Source of the DNA: Sulfuricella sp.
GTDB lineage: Bacteria; Pseudomonadota; Gammaproteobacteria; Burkholderiales; Sulfuricellaceae
Direction: 5' to 3'
NCBI GenBank assembly: GCA_018336195.1
Contig: JAGXQV010000056.1
Coordinates: 32,018-96,017, forward strand
Length of the DNA: 64,000 nucleotides
This document shows, in pieces, positions 31,685 to 40,515 of this stretch; within the stretch, counting starts at the first letter, position 1, and every line of letters starts with the position of its first letter. The position numbers and the translations under genes were made by a program. Below the pieces are notes generated by a model, which searched no databases, was not told the DNA's origin, and saw only the letters and a program-made list of their open reading frames with translations.

Positions 31685-31903
31685 TTATCGCTGTCGCAAG
31701 GGGTCGAGCAGGGCGGACAGCCCGTTGTGATCCAACTCCTGCATCAGCGCCAACAGGCGCCCCAGCTCGCCGGACGGAAAGCCTACCCGGGCAAACCAGT
31801 TCAGGTATTGCCCCGGCAGGTCGGCCAGCAGGCGCCCCTTGTACTTGCCGAAGGGCATGACGCGGGTTACCAGAAGTTGCAGGTGTTCGGGATCCATGCC
31901 CAT
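31685..31903 (-). CDS. DUF3820 family protein
   Basis: 72 residues. The hallmark is MPFGKYKGRLLADLPGQYLNWF, the core of DUF3820, also found as a module in exonuclease and DNA-binding contexts. The remaining residues form one helix. It could start at the ATG at 31903 or at 31897. It is divergent from rhlE and lies 36 bp from the small basic protein gene. Function unknown. Confidence 0.8.
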   Translation of the reverse strand: MGMDPEHLQLLVTRVMPFGKYKGRLLADLPGQYLNWFARVGFPSGELGRLLALMQELDHNGLSALLDPLRQR

Positions 31904-32165
31904 TTCCGAGCGCTTCCGCGAGGTCGAAGCGCATCGCCAAATAATCTCTCAAGCCCCCATTGTGCCTCGTTCCGCGCGGGTCTTCAAATGGTCGTCCGGT
32001 GCGATCGCCTCAAGTTAAAGGCAAATCCCCCTTCGCCTTCTGTTACAATGCGCTCCCTGCGGCTTTTGTTTCCAGTCTTCGCGCCGCGGTCTCCTATCAA
32101 AATCCCCTTCTGCCTGTGACTGGCGCTCTGTTTAGCGACTGGCCGATATTTATTTCAGGAATTCC
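31904..32165. promoter_or_regulatory. Divergent region upstream of rhlE
   Basis: 262 bp between the DUF3820 gene and rhlE with no convincing gene. TACAAT at 32043-32048, preceded by CTTCTGT, is the best -10 candidate for rhlE, which would give a leader of about 110 bases. Long leaders are usual for RNA helicase genes subject to autoregulation or cold control. Confidence 0.35.
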
Positions 32166-33542
32166 ATGTCTTTTGCTTCCCTCGGCTTGTCCGAAGAACT
32201 TGTCCGCGCCGTTACCGAGCGCGGTTACACCGAACCCACGCCGATCCAGGCCCAGGCGATTCCCGCCGTGCTGTCGGGCGGCGACCTGCTCGCCGGTGCG
32301 CAGACCGGTACCGGCAAGACCGCCGGTTTCGTGTTGCCGATCCTCCAGCGGCTTTCCGATAAAAGCGTCAAAGGCCCCTCCGAAGGCCGTGCGCCGATCC
32401 GCGCCCTGATTCTCACCCCGACCCGCGAACTGGCGGCCCAGGTCGAGGAAAGCGTGCGCGAATACGGCAAGCACCTCAAGATCAATTCCATGGTGATGTT
32501 CGGCGGCGTCAACATCAATCCGCAAATCACCCGCCTGCGCAGCCGCGTGGATGTTCTGGTCGCCACGCCGGGACGCTTGCTCGACCATGTCCAGCAAAAG
32601 ACCCTGGATTTGTCGCATATCGAAATCCTGGTGCTCGACGAAGCCGACCGGATGCTCGACATGGGCTTCATCCGCGACATCAAACGGGTGCTCGCACTGC
32701 TCCCCAGGAATCGCCAGAACCTGCTGTTCTCCGCGACTTTCTCGGACGAAATCAAGACCCTCGCCGACGGCCTGCTGAACAAGCCGGCGATGATCGAAGT
32801 GGCGCGCCGCAATGCGACCGCCGAAACGATTTCACAAAAGATTTACCCGGTGGATCGCGACAAGAAGCGTGAACTGCTCTCGCACCTCATCAAGGAACGC
32901 AACTGGTTCCAGGTGCTGGTGTTCACCCGCACCAAGCACGGCGCCAACCGCCTCGCCGAACAGCTTTCCAAGGACGGTATTTCGTCGCTGGCGATCCATG
33001 GCAACAAGAGCCAGTCGGCACGTACCCGGGCGCTCTCCGAATTCAAGAGCGGCGCCTTGCAGGTGCTGGTGGCGACCGACATCGCCGCGCGCGGCATCGA
33101 TATCAGCGAGTTGCCGCACGTGGTCAACTACGAGTTGCCTCATGTCTCGGAAGACTACGTGCATCGCATCGGCCGTACCGGCCGCGCCGGCAACGAAGGG
33201 GAAGCTTCGTCGCTGGTGTGCGTGGACGAGTTGAAGTTGTTGGCTGACATCGAGCGCCTCATCAAGCGCGAAATCCCCGAAGAAGTGGTGCCTGGCTTCG
33301 AGCCGGACCGCAACGCCAAGCCGGAACCGATCCTGCGCAACCAGGGGCGCGGCCAGCAGCAACGTGCTCCCCGTGGTGGTCAGGGTGCTGGGCGCACCGG
33401 CGCACCGCGCACACCGGGGGCAACCGCCAAACCGGCCGGTGCCGCCAAGCCGAAACCGGCCGCTCCGCGCAGCGGCAATGGCGGCGGCGCCACTGCCGCC
33501 CGCAATCCCTCGTCGCATCGTCCCGGCGGCAGGCACCACTAA
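32166..33542 (+). CDS. rhlE: ATP-dependent RNA helicase RhlE
   Basis: 458 residues. DEAD-box motifs: [20 protein letters not shown] (Q), AQTGTGKT (I), [22 protein letters not shown] (II), FSATF (III), [19 protein letters not shown] and [10 protein letters not shown] (VI). The C-terminal about 85 residues are low-complexity, rich in Arg, Gly, Pro and Ala ([15 protein letters not shown]…), the disordered RNA-binding tail of the RhlE group. It remodels RNA in ribosome assembly and cold adaptation. Confidence 0.94.
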   Translation: MSFASLGLSEELVRAVTERGYTEPTPIQAQAIPAVLSGGDLLAGAQTGTGKTAGFVLPILQRLSDKSVKGPSEGRAPIRALILTPTRELAAQVEESVREYGKHLKINSMVMFGGVNINPQITRLRSRVDVLVATPGRLLDHVQQKTLDLSHIEILVLDEADRMLDMGFIRDIKRVLALLPRNRQNLLFSATFSDEIKTLADGLLNKPAMIEVARRNATAETISQKIYPVDRDKKRELLSHLIKERNWFQVLVFTRTKHGANRLAEQLSKDGISSLAIHGNKSQSARTRALSEFKSGALQVLVATDIAARGIDISELPHVVNYELPHVSEDYVHRIGRTGRAGNEGEASSLVCVDELKLLADIERLIKREIPEEVVPGFEPDRNAKPEPILRNQGRGQQQRAPRGGQGAGRTGAPRTPGATAKPAGAAKPKPAAPRSGNGGGATAARNPSSHRPGGRHH

Positions 33543-33552
33543 AACCGCCTTA

Positions 33553-33577
33553 TCCCTCGCCCGTCCTGGGCGAGGGC
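33553..33577 (+). terminator. Hairpin after rhlE
   Basis: CCCTCGCCC and GGGCGAGGG pair around a short loop, 10 bases after the rhlE stop. No T-run follows, so it is only a possible terminator or RNA-stability element. The 190 bp between rhlE and the next gene otherwise hold nothing recognised. Confidence 0.45.
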
Positions 33578-33733
33578 GCCGCAACATTTCCGGCAAAAAA
33601 GACCGGCTTGTCTATATTCACGGTATGGAACGACTCGCATGGCGGGTCTTTCCACTCATTCCCCAGCCACTTCAAATAAAACAATCCAAGGGCCGGGTTT
33701 TTGCGTCGTGACTTTCTCTTCGAGGGGCCGATC

Positions 33734-34996
33734 ATGAAAAACTCCCTGTTTCACCGTCTCGCCGTTGCCGTGCTTTGCTTGTTTACCTTTGGCACTGCGG
33801 GCGCCAACCAGTTCGAAGCTTGTACTAGCGAAATAAAACTCTACGAATATTCGTACCTTGGCGCCTGCGGATACGAGCAAACCGACACCTTTACGCTGTC
33901 GTCCTCCAGCTACGTCACCTGGGTGCGTATCTGGTACGACTCCGCCCAGTCGCCGAGCGGCATCAGCGCCACCCTGACCGGGCCGGGCGTGTCGCTGAGC
34001 CAGACCACCACCAAGGGCGGTTGCTACGCCGGTTGGTGCGAAGGCAAATTCCTGGTCAACGATACCTTGCCGGCGGGGACTTATACCGTCACCGCCAGTG
34101 CCGCGTCGGTATGCCGCAATCCCAGCGGCGCCTCCACCCTGGTGGTGTACGGCTGCGCCGCATCCACTACCGGCGGAACCTCCGGCAGCAATTTGCTGGT
34201 CAATGGCGATGCCGAATCGGTGGCTGCGGCGTCGAGCGACGTGACCTCCTTCCCCGGTTGGAGTACCGACGGCAACGTCACCATCCTCCAATATGGGGTC
34301 GGCGATTACATCGCGCCCACGTCGCCGGGGCCGAGTTCGCGCGGCAATAATTTCTTCTACGGCGGCAGCGTCGGCTCGGCGGCGGCGTCGCAAACCGTCA
34401 GCCTTAGCTTTGCCGCTACCTCCATCGATTCGGGAACGGCCAGCTATACCCTGGCGGGCTGGCTGGGCGGCTGGAGCAGTCAGAACGATAACGTCACGGT
34501 AACGGCGACCTTCTACGACGCCAGCCAGAGGCAAGTCGGGGCGACCGCGACCATCGGCCCGGTATTGGCGAGCGAGCGGGGCAGCGCCACCTCCTTGCTG
34601 GAGCGCAGTACCAGCGCCAGCGTTCCCGTCGGCGCCCGTTCGGCGCTGGTAAGGATGGCTTTTTCGCGGGCTTCGGGAAGCTCCAACGACGGCTATGCCG
34701 ATAATCTTTCGCTGATCCTGACTCAGGGCGGTACGACGACACCATCGTCTTTGACGAGTCGCGCCGACTGCGTGTTCGGTTGGGGGGAAAGAACTTACCC
34801 GGAATTGTTCTCGCCATCCGGAGCGGTGTCCAAAGCGCTGGGGCCATACTATTACCGCTATTATTCCCAGACCAACAGCTATCTGGGCATTACCACCAGC
34901 GACGCGCACCTGATCTATCTCGGGCTGCTCTCCGGAAATGCCCTGCTGGACCTCGGCGTTTTGACCACCTGGCAGACTCAGGCGGGTTGCCAGTAA
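33734..34996 (+). CDS. Secreted protein of unknown function with Tyr-rich C-terminal domain
   Basis: 420 residues from the ATG at 33734 (GAGGGG upstream). The signal peptide is about residues 1-22 (ending GTAGA-N). The mature protein has a Cys-containing beta-rich domain (about 25-145), a second beta domain (about 150-335) with the LLVNGDAE start seen in carbohydrate-binding-like jelly-roll domains, and a C-terminal module (about 345-420) that begins RADCVFGWGERTYPELF, contains PYYYRYYSQTNSYLG, and ends with QAGCQ. The two terminal Cys of this module may form a disulfide. No enzyme motif is seen; surface or extracellular location is likely. Function unknown. Confidence 0.8.
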   Translation: MKNSLFHRLAVAVLCLFTFGTAGANQFEACTSEIKLYEYSYLGACGYEQTDTFTLSSSSYVTWVRIWYDSAQSPSGISATLTGPGVSLSQTTTKGGCYAGWCEGKFLVNDTLPAGTYTVTASAASVCRNPSGASTLVVYGCAASTTGGTSGSNLLVNGDAESVAAASSDVTSFPGWSTDGNVTILQYGVGDYIAPTSPGPSSRGNNFFYGGSVGSAAASQTVSLSFAATSIDSGTASYTLAGWLGGWSSQNDNVTVTATFYDASQRQVGATATIGPVLASERGSATSLLERSTSASVPVGARSALVRMAFSRASGSSNDGYADNLSLILTQGGTTTPSSLTSRADCVFGWGERTYPELFSPSGAVSKALGPYYYRYYSQTNSYLGITTSDAHLIYLGLLSGNALLDLGVLTTWQTQAGCQ

Positions 34997-35005
34997 GCTG
35001 ACTCT

Positions 35006-35034
35006 CGCGCCATTCTCCCCAGGGGGATGGCGCG
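35006..35034 (+). terminator. Hairpin after the secreted protein gene
   Basis: CGCGCCAT pairs with ATGGCGCG, with CCCC/GGGG inside, 9 bases after the stop codon. The sequence after the stem (TATTAG) is only weakly T-rich. Confidence 0.5.
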
Positions 35035-35094
35035 TATTAGATGGCGCCGGAATTTCGGAGATAATAGCCGTCCGATATTTTGAGAGATAGCCCA

Positions 35095-35517
35095 ATGTCC
35101 TGCGAACTTTGCGAAAACGACGGCGGCGAGGTGTTGTGGAAAAACGAGTTGTGCCGCTTGGTGTTGGTGAACGATCCCGATTATCCGGGGTTCTGCCGGG
35201 TGATCCTGCAACGCCATGTGGCGGAAATGACCGATCTCGGGCCGATGGGGCGCAAGCATTTCATGGCGGTGGTGTTGGCGGCGGAACAGGCCGTGCGCGA
35301 GGTGATGCGGCCCGACAAGATCAACCTCGCCAGCCTGGGCAACGTGGTGCCGCATCTACATTGGCACGTGATCCCGCGTTTTCGCGAGGACCGGCATTTT
35401 CCCAATCCGATCTGGGGCCAGCCGCTACGCGAGGCAAACCCGCCGCAAGTGGCGGATTTGCCGGGCAAGCTGCGCACGGCGTTTCAAGCGGCGCTGGAAG
35501 CGTCTTTCCCCGATTGA
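35095..35517 (+). CDS. HIT family protein
   Basis: 140 residues from the ATG at 35095. The histidine triad is HLHWHVIPR (H-x-H-x-H), preceded by INLASLGNVVP. The N-terminal CELCEND has paired Cys. HIT proteins are nucleotide hydrolases or transferases acting on phosphoramidate or dinucleotide bonds. The substrate is unknown. Confidence 0.92.
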   Translation: MSCELCENDGGEVLWKNELCRLVLVNDPDYPGFCRVILQRHVAEMTDLGPMGRKHFMAVVLAAEQAVREVMRPDKINLASLGNVVPHLHWHVIPRFREDRHFPNPIWGQPLREANPPQVADLPGKLRTAFQAALEASFPD

Positions 35518-35535
35518 GCCAAGAAACCCCGGTCA

Positions 35536-35704
35536 GGAACTGCAGAGGCGCAAAGGTTACGCAAAGAAATACGGCAGGTTTGGTAAGTTTTTACGGCACA
35601 GAATGCAAATAGTCGTTTTTCTCACCCTTTGGGTGGGCCGGATCGATATTTGCTCTTCGTCATTTCTTAGCGCCTTCGCGCCTTTGCGGTTCAAGAATTG
35701 CTTA
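35536..35704. repeat. About 170-bp inverted-end element, copy 1
   Basis: The left end AACTGCAGAGGCGCAAAGG is the inverted match of the right end CGCGCCTTTGCGGTTCAAG. The interior shares blocks with a second copy at 43120-43300: TTACGCAAAG, CTCACCCTTTGGGTGG, TCGATA and GAATTGCTT. It lies between the convergent HIT and phoR genes, and the last codons and stop of phoR are inside it. Confidence 0.75.
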
Positions 35705-37004
35705 ATTTTGGATCAATCACCCGTTTGGCGGGGAACAGGAAGCGGAAGGTGCTGCCCTTGCCGGGTTGGCTTTCCACTTCCAGTTTGGCTTGGTGGCGGG
35801 TGAGGATGTGCTTGACGATGGCCAGCCCCAGGCCGGTGCCGCCGGTTTCGCGGGAGCGCCCCCGATCCACGCGGTAGAAGCGTTCGGTGAGGCGGGGCAG
35901 ATGCTGGGCGTCGATGCCTATGCCGGTGTCGGCGACGGAGAACGCCAGGCCGTCGTCGAGGTTTTTCCATTCCAGGGTGATGCTTCCCCCATCCGGGGTG
36001 TAGCGGATGGCGTTGCTGACCAGGTTGCCGAAGGCGCTACGCAACTCGTCTTCGTTGCCGAGCAGGCCGCATTGCGACTGGATGTCGAGGGTGAGGCGGT
36101 GGTGGCCGTCGCTCAGGGATTCCGCCTCGCGATATAGGGTTTCCATGAGGCGGAGAATGTCCACCGGGCTGTCGTGGTGGGCGCCGTTGCCGCTTTCCAG
36201 TTTGGACAAGGTCAGCAAGTCTTCCACCAGTCGCTCCATGCGCTGGGTCTGTCCGTACATGATCTGGAGGAAATGGCGGGTTTCCGCGCTGTCCAGGTGC
36301 TCGGCGTCGGAGAGCGTTTCCAGGAAGCCGCCCACCACCGTGAGGGGGGTGCGCAATTCGTGGGAGACGTTGGCGACGAAGTCGCGGCGCATGTTTTCCA
36401 CTCGCTCGATCTGGGTGATGTCGCGGATCAGCAGGAGTTTTTGGGCGTCGCCGAAGGGCACCAACTGGATCGATAAGGTGAGGTCGCGGGTGCGGCTCGA
36501 CTTGATGAGCAGCGGTTCGTGGTAATTTTGGGCGGCCAGGTATTCGGTGAACTGGGTCTGGCGCAGCAGATAGGACAGCCATTGGCCGCGGTCGCGCTCC
36601 AGGTCGATGCCGAGTTGCGCGGCGGCGACGGCGTTGCACCATTCGATGCGATCCTTGTCGTCGAGCATGACGATGCCGTCGGGCATGGCTTCGGCGGCGC
36701 GCTGGAAGCGTTCCAATGCCGCGGAAAGGTCGCGCCGGCTGCTGTGCAGGCTGCGCTCGCGCTGGTAGAGCAGGGAAAATAGGTCGGCCCACATGCCGCT
36801 GCCGTGGGGTACTTCGCTGGAGTCCGGCTGTTTCAGCCAAGTAGCGAGGTCATGCAGGTTACGCAGGTGGAATCCCAGGTAAACCAGCAGGCCGGCGCTA
36901 AACCACAGCAGGGCGGATATGGCGTCACCGATGGCCCACGCCAGCAGGGTCAGGAAGGCCAGCGAGATGAGGGTGAGGGTCGGGCGCAGCCAGAAATTGG
37001 ACAT
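35691..37004 (-). CDS. phoR: Phosphate regulon sensor histidine kinase PhoR
   Basis: 437 residues. Two N-terminal membrane helices (about 8-45), a short linker, a PAS domain (about 95-200: AAEAMPDGIVMLDDKDRIEWCNAVA), then the HisKA box FVANVSHELRTPL with the phospho-acceptor His, and the ATPase domain with NLVSNAIRYTP (N), DTGIGI (G1) and GTGLGLAIVKHI (G2). It controls PhoB according to phosphate status. The final residues (LSNS and stop) come from the repeat element that overlaps the gene end. It follows phoB by 36 bp. Confidence 0.95.
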   Translation of the reverse strand: MSNFWLRPTLTLISLAFLTLLAWAIGDAISALLWFSAGLLVYLGFHLRNLHDLATWLKQPDSSEVPHGSGMWADLFSLLYQRERSLHSSRRDLSAALERFQRAAEAMPDGIVMLDDKDRIEWCNAVAAAQLGIDLERDRGQWLSYLLRQTQFTEYLAAQNYHEPLLIKSSRTRDLTLSIQLVPFGDAQKLLLIRDITQIERVENMRRDFVANVSHELRTPLTVVGGFLETLSDAEHLDSAETRHFLQIMYGQTQRMERLVEDLLTLSKLESGNGAHHDSPVDILRLMETLYREAESLSDGHHRLTLDIQSQCGLLGNEDELRSAFGNLVSNAIRYTPDGGSITLEWKNLDDGLAFSVADTGIGIDAQHLPRLTERFYRVDRGRSRETGGTGLGLAIVKHILTRHQAKLEVESQPGKGSTFRFLFPAKRVIDPKLSNS

Positions 37005-37040
37005 GTCGGAAGGCGGTTCAGTGACCCGGGCAGTATGGCA

Positions 37041-37733
37041 TCATTCCGGGGTGGCCGAGAAGCGGTAGCCCGAGCCGCGCACCGTCTGCACCAGCGGGTC
37101 GTGGCCGGTTTCTTCGAGCGCCTTGCGCAGTCGGCGGATGTGCACGTCGACGGTGCGATCCTCGACGAAGACGCCGTTGCCCCACACCTGGTCGAGCAGT
37201 TGCGCCCGCGAATGGACGCGCTCCGGGTGGGTCATGAGGAAATGCAGGAGACGGAATTCGGTGGGGCCGAGCTCCACCGGCTTGCTGTCGCCGCTGACCC
37301 GGTGGCTTTCCGGGTCGAGGCGCAGCCCGCAGATTTCCACGGGGTCGCTGGTCATTTGTGGGGCGCGGCGGCGCAGCACCGCCTTGATGCGGGCTTGCAG
37401 TTCGCGGGGGCTGAAAGGCTTGGTAATATAGTCGTCGGCGCCGGTTTCCAGGCCGGTGACCTTGTCCTGTTCGTCGCCCCGCGCGGTCAGCATGATGATC
37501 GGCACCTCGCGGGTGGCGGCGTCGCTCTTGATCTTGCGGGCGAACGCCACGCCGCTCATGCCGGGCAGCATCCAGTCGAGCAGGATCAGGTCGGGGAGGG
37601 CGGCGCGCACGATGTCGAGGGCTTGTTCGGCACTATGGGCGGCGACGGGAAGGTGGCCGGCCTGACGCAGGCTGAAGGCGACCAATTCCTGAATCGCCGG
37701 TTCGTCTTCCACTATCAGTATGGTGGCGGGCAT
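37041..37733 (-). CDS. phoB: Phosphate regulon response regulator PhoB
   Basis: 230 residues. The receiver domain (about 1-120) has the acidic pocket EDE, the phospho-acceptor Asp in [13 protein letters not shown], the Thr in IIMLTARG, and Lys in [10 protein letters not shown]. The C-terminal winged helix (about 130-230) is OmpR/PhoB-type with [26 protein letters not shown] and [14 protein letters not shown]. First gene of phoBR; divergent from the SRPBCC gene, with which it shares a 38-bp gap. Confidence 0.96.
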   Translation of the reverse strand: MPATILIVEDEPAIQELVAFSLRQAGHLPVAAHSAEQALDIVRAALPDLILLDWMLPGMSGVAFARKIKSDAATREVPIIMLTARGDEQDKVTGLETGADDYITKPFSPRELQARIKAVLRRRAPQMTSDPVEICGLRLDPESHRVSGDSKPVELGPTEFRLLHFLMTHPERVHSRAQLLDQVWGNGVFVEDRTVDVHIRRLRKALEETGHDPLVQTVRGSGYRFSATPE

Positions 37734-37771
37734 TGAATGGTTTTCCAGATTTAACAGGGCTTTTTCATATT

Positions 37772-38374
37772 ATGACGCGAATGTTGCAAATTCATGACGA
37801 CTGGGCGCGGATCGCTAGGTTGGCCCTGTTGTATTGCTTCGTGGTGGCGGGCAACGTGTGCGCCGACCCGCTGCGCGAGCCGGAAGTCACCGTCAACATC
37901 GCGCGCGGCGAAGAAACCGTGGTCAGCGTCGATGCAGTCATGCACGTGCCGGTGGCGCCGCAGGAAGCCTGGGCGGTGCTCACCGATTTCGAGCGTTTTC
38001 CCGATTTCATCCCCAATCTCCAAACAAGCCGCATCGTCTCCAAGCCCGGCGAGCCGCCGCATCTCGAGCAAAAGGGCAAACTGCGCTACGGCATCCTGTC
38101 GTTTTCCTACGAATCCCTGCGCGAATTCGAACTGACCCCGCCCGAAACCATCAAATCGCGGGTGCTCAAGGGCAACATGAAGCGCATGGAGACCATCACC
38201 CGCATCGCCGTGGAAAGCGGCGGGGTGCGCATTACTTACCACAACGAAGCGGTGCCGAGTTTCTGGGTGGCGCCGCTGATCGGCGCGGCTTTCATCCGCC
38301 ACGAAGTGACCGAGCAATTCGGCGCAATCATCGGCGAAATGTTGCGCCGCAAGGAAAAAGCCGGCGGCGGCTGA
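37772..38374 (+). CDS. SRPBCC (START/polyketide cyclase-like) protein, exported
   Basis: 200 residues from the ATG at 37772 (an ATG at 37781 is also possible). A hydrophobic N-terminal segment, RLALLYCFVVAGNVCADP, reads as a signal peptide. The rest is an SRPBCC lipid-binding fold: VDAVMHVPVAPQEAWAVLTDFERFPDFIPNL, then GILSFSYESLREFELTPPETI. Its cousins bind ubiquinone or other hydrophobic ligands. The export signal is less usual and suggests a periplasmic lipid-binding role (inference). Confidence 0.78.
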   Translation: MTRMLQIHDDWARIARLALLYCFVVAGNVCADPLREPEVTVNIARGEETVVSVDAVMHVPVAPQEAWAVLTDFERFPDFIPNLQTSRIVSKPGEPPHLEQKGKLRYGILSFSYESLREFELTPPETIKSRVLKGNMKRMETITRIAVESGGVRITYHNEAVPSFWVAPLIGAAFIRHEVTEQFGAIIGEMLRRKEKAGGG

Positions 38375-38402
38375 TTTTCCCAAAGGGCGGGACTTCGGTT
38401 AA

Positions 38403-38562
38403 CCCGGATATTTCATAAATTCGTGTGATGATCGCGCAGGATTTTGTTTCATAGGTGAATTTTGCGAAGGAGTGGCGTAGTTATTCATACGCCCGACTGA
38501 GCGGAATTTGCATATGAAACAAAAGACCAGCGAGGGCACGTGCAATTTATGAAAAATTCGGG
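38403..38562. mobile_element. 160-bp MITE-like element flanked by TTAA on both sides
   Basis: The left end CCCGGATATTTCATAAATT matches the reverse complement of the right end at 17 of 19 positions. Both sides carry TTAA (38399-38402 and 38563-38566), as if duplicated on insertion. A second, inner inverted repeat, TTTTGTTTCATA (about 38442) with TATGAAACAAAA (about 38513), makes the whole fold into a nested hairpin. No protein is encoded. TTAA targets and ends beginning CC recall the IS1380/piggyBac group, so this may be a non-autonomous relative. It lies 31 bp before the ubiE start. Confidence 0.75.
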
Positions 38563-38597
38563 TTAAGATAGCTTCTTTGAAGAAAACCTTGAATTTT

Positions 38598-39332
38598 ATG
38601 CAAAACACCACCCATTTCGGCTTCCAGACCGTCGCCGAGAGCGAAAAAGCCCAGAAGGTCGCGGAGGTCTTCCATTCCGTGGCCAACCGTTACGACCTGA
38701 TGAACGACCTGATGTCGGGTGGCCTGCACCGCTTGTGGAAACATTTCACCATCGAGCAGAGCGGCGTCCGCGAAGGCAGCCGGGTACTCGACGTGGCAGG
38801 CGGCAGCGGCGATCTGTCGCGGGCTTTCGTGAAGCGCGCCGGCAAGAGCGGCACGGTGATTCTCACCGACATCAACAGCTCGATGCTCACGGTCGGGCGC
38901 GACCGCCTGTTCGACGAGGGGGTGATTCCCCTGGCGGCGCAGTGCGACGGCGAAAAGCTGCCGTTCCCGAAAAATTATTTCGATTGCGTCAGCGTGGCTT
39001 TCGGGCTGCGCAACATGACCCACAAGGACGAGGCGCTCAAGGACATGTACCGCGTGCTGCGTCCCGGCGGACGCCTGCTGGTGCTGGAGTTTTCCAAGGT
39101 ATGGGAACCCTTGCAGGGGATTTACGACAAATATTCCTTCGACATTCTGCCGATGATGGGCAAACTGGTGGCGGACGACGAGGACAGCTACCGTTACCTC
39201 GCCGAGTCGATCCGCATGCACCCCGACCAGGAAACCCTCAAGACCATGATGGAACAGGCCGGCTTCGCGCGGGTCGAATACTACAACCTGAGTGCCGGCG
39301 TGGTTGCCTTGCACAAGGGCTATAAGCTGTAA
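38598..39332 (+). CDS. ubiE: Demethylmenaquinone/ubiquinone C-methyltransferase UbiE
   Basis: 244 residues from the ATG at 38598. It methylates the quinone ring in ubiquinone (and menaquinone) synthesis. Signatures: [44 protein letters not shown] (SAM loop) and [15 protein letters not shown]. The ribosome site is weak. The MITE-like element ends only 31 bp upstream and may supply or replace promoter DNA. ubiB lies 1.2 kb downstream, with the Tim44-like gene between them, an arrangement seen in other betaproteobacteria. Confidence 0.97.
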   Translation: MQNTTHFGFQTVAESEKAQKVAEVFHSVANRYDLMNDLMSGGLHRLWKHFTIEQSGVREGSRVLDVAGGSGDLSRAFVKRAGKSGTVILTDINSSMLTVGRDRLFDEGVIPLAAQCDGEKLPFPKNYFDCVSVAFGLRNMTHKDEALKDMYRVLRPGGRLLVLEFSKVWEPLQGIYDKYSFDILPMMGKLVADDEDSYRYLAESIRMHPDQETLKTMMEQAGFARVEYYNLSAGVVALHKGYKL

Positions 39333-39347
39333 GTGAAAGGCAAAAAC

Positions 39348-39458
39348 AGTTTTGAATGTTTAGTGTTGAGTGTTTAGTTGATGTCGCCGCGCAAAGCGCG
39401 TCGGATTTGAATCAGGCGCGAAGCGCATTCCACAACTCAACACTAAACACTCAAAACT
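39348..39458. repeat. Long inverted repeat between ubiE and the Tim44-like gene
   Basis: A left arm of about 25 bases starting AGTTTTGAATGTTTAGTGTT pairs with a right arm ending ACTAAACACTCAAAACT (39435-39458), one mismatch, around about 60 bp that themselves contain GCGCAAAGCGC-type palindromes. No T-run follows. It could act as a transcript end or as a dispersed element; no other copy is seen in the window. Confidence 0.65.
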
Positions 39459-39496
39459 AAGAACTGCTTTTACTTAACTACCAACGAGGTAATCCA

Positions 39497-40459
39497 ATGA
39501 AGAAATTTCTCTCCGTATTTTTTGTGGCCCTGCTGAGCTTCGGTTTGTCGGTACACGACGCCGACGCCAAGCGTTTCGGCGGCGGCGGCAACATCGGCAA
39601 GCAGCGCACCATGTCCGCGCCGCAACAAAACAATGCTGCGCCCGCCAAGCCGGCGCAGGCGCCTGCCGCAACACCCAAGCCCACCCCGGCGCCGACTCCC
39701 GCTCCGGCGAGCGGCATGAGCAAGTGGCTGGGGCCGTTGGCCGGTCTCGCCGCCGGCGGTTTGCTGGCTTCGATGTTCATGGGCGGCGGCCTGGGCGGTC
39801 TGGGCGGCTTGGCCAGCGGCATCGGCAGCATTTTGATGATCCTGGCCTTGGTCGCGGCGGCGGTATTCATCTTTCGCATGGTACGCAAGCCCCAGCCGCA
39901 ACCCATGCAATACGCCGGAATGGGCGAGAACACCGTGATGGGCATGGTGAATACCGGCGGCACCTCGACGCCACCGGCGACACAGCCCGAGCCGTTCAAG
40001 CCGCTGATGCCGTCCGCCGAACCGGCTTTTACCCCGGTCATGCAGGCGGATGCGGTTGCCGCTCCCGCAGCGCCCTCCACCCGCCCGGCGTGGTTCGAGG
40101 ATGAGCCGTTCCTGCGCGAAGCCCAGAAACATTTCATCCGCCTGCAGGCCGATTACGATAGCGGCGACCTGGCCGACATCCGCGAATACGTGACCGGCGA
40201 GATGTATGCCGAGATCGTCATGCAACTCAAGGAGCGCGGCGCGACGGTAAACAAGACCGAAGTGGTCAAGCTCGACGCGGCGATCCTCGAAGTGGTCACG
40301 GAAAACGATCATTGCATCGCCAGCGTGCGCTTCTACGGGCTGATTCGCGAGGAAGTCGGCGGCTCCGCCGAACCCTTCGACGAGATTTGGAATATCCAGA
40401 AGTCGCTGTCCCAGCCTAACGCCACGTGGTTCGTGGCAGGCATTCAGCAAACGGCCTAA
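39497..40459 (+). CDS. Tim44-like domain protein, exported or membrane-anchored
   Basis: 320 residues. Signal peptide about 1-24 (ending DADA). Residues about 25-75 are a Pro/Ala linker; about 75-128 hold Gly-rich hydrophobic segments ([19 protein letters not shown]… [15 protein letters not shown]), probably one or two membrane helices. Residues about 200-318 are the Tim44-like domain ([36 protein letters not shown]). In alphaproteobacteria a Tim44-like protein (TimA) has been tied to membrane protein complexes; the role here is unknown. Position between ubiE and ubiB hints at membrane or quinone biology. Confidence 0.85.
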   Translation: MKKFLSVFFVALLSFGLSVHDADAKRFGGGGNIGKQRTMSAPQQNNAAPAKPAQAPAATPKPTPAPTPAPASGMSKWLGPLAGLAAGGLLASMFMGGGLGGLGGLASGIGSILMILALVAAAVFIFRMVRKPQPQPMQYAGMGENTVMGMVNTGGTSTPPATQPEPFKPLMPSAEPAFTPVMQADAVAAPAAPSTRPAWFEDEPFLREAQKHFIRLQADYDSGDLADIREYVTGEMYAEIVMQLKERGATVNKTEVVKLDAAILEVVTENDHCIASVRFYGLIREEVGGSAEPFDEIWNIQKSLSQPNATWFVAGIQQTA

Positions 40460-40469
40460 CCTTCGAACC

Positions 40470-40503
40470 AACCGCCGCCTCCCGACCGGGGGCGGTTTTT
40501 TTT
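40470..40503 (+). terminator. Terminator after the Tim44-like gene
   Basis: AACCGCC…GGCGGTT forms a GC-rich stem with a short loop and is followed by eight T residues. It ends 13 bases before the ubiB ATG, so ubiB depends on read-through or on a promoter inside the upstream gene. Confidence 0.85.
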
Positions 40504-40515
40504 GTGCCCGACAAA

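Noticed and set aside
31656..31952. 98-codon minus-strand frame overlapping the DUF3820 gene
   Set aside because: The alternative frame at 31685-31903 carries the DUF3820 core; both cannot be real and this one has no features.
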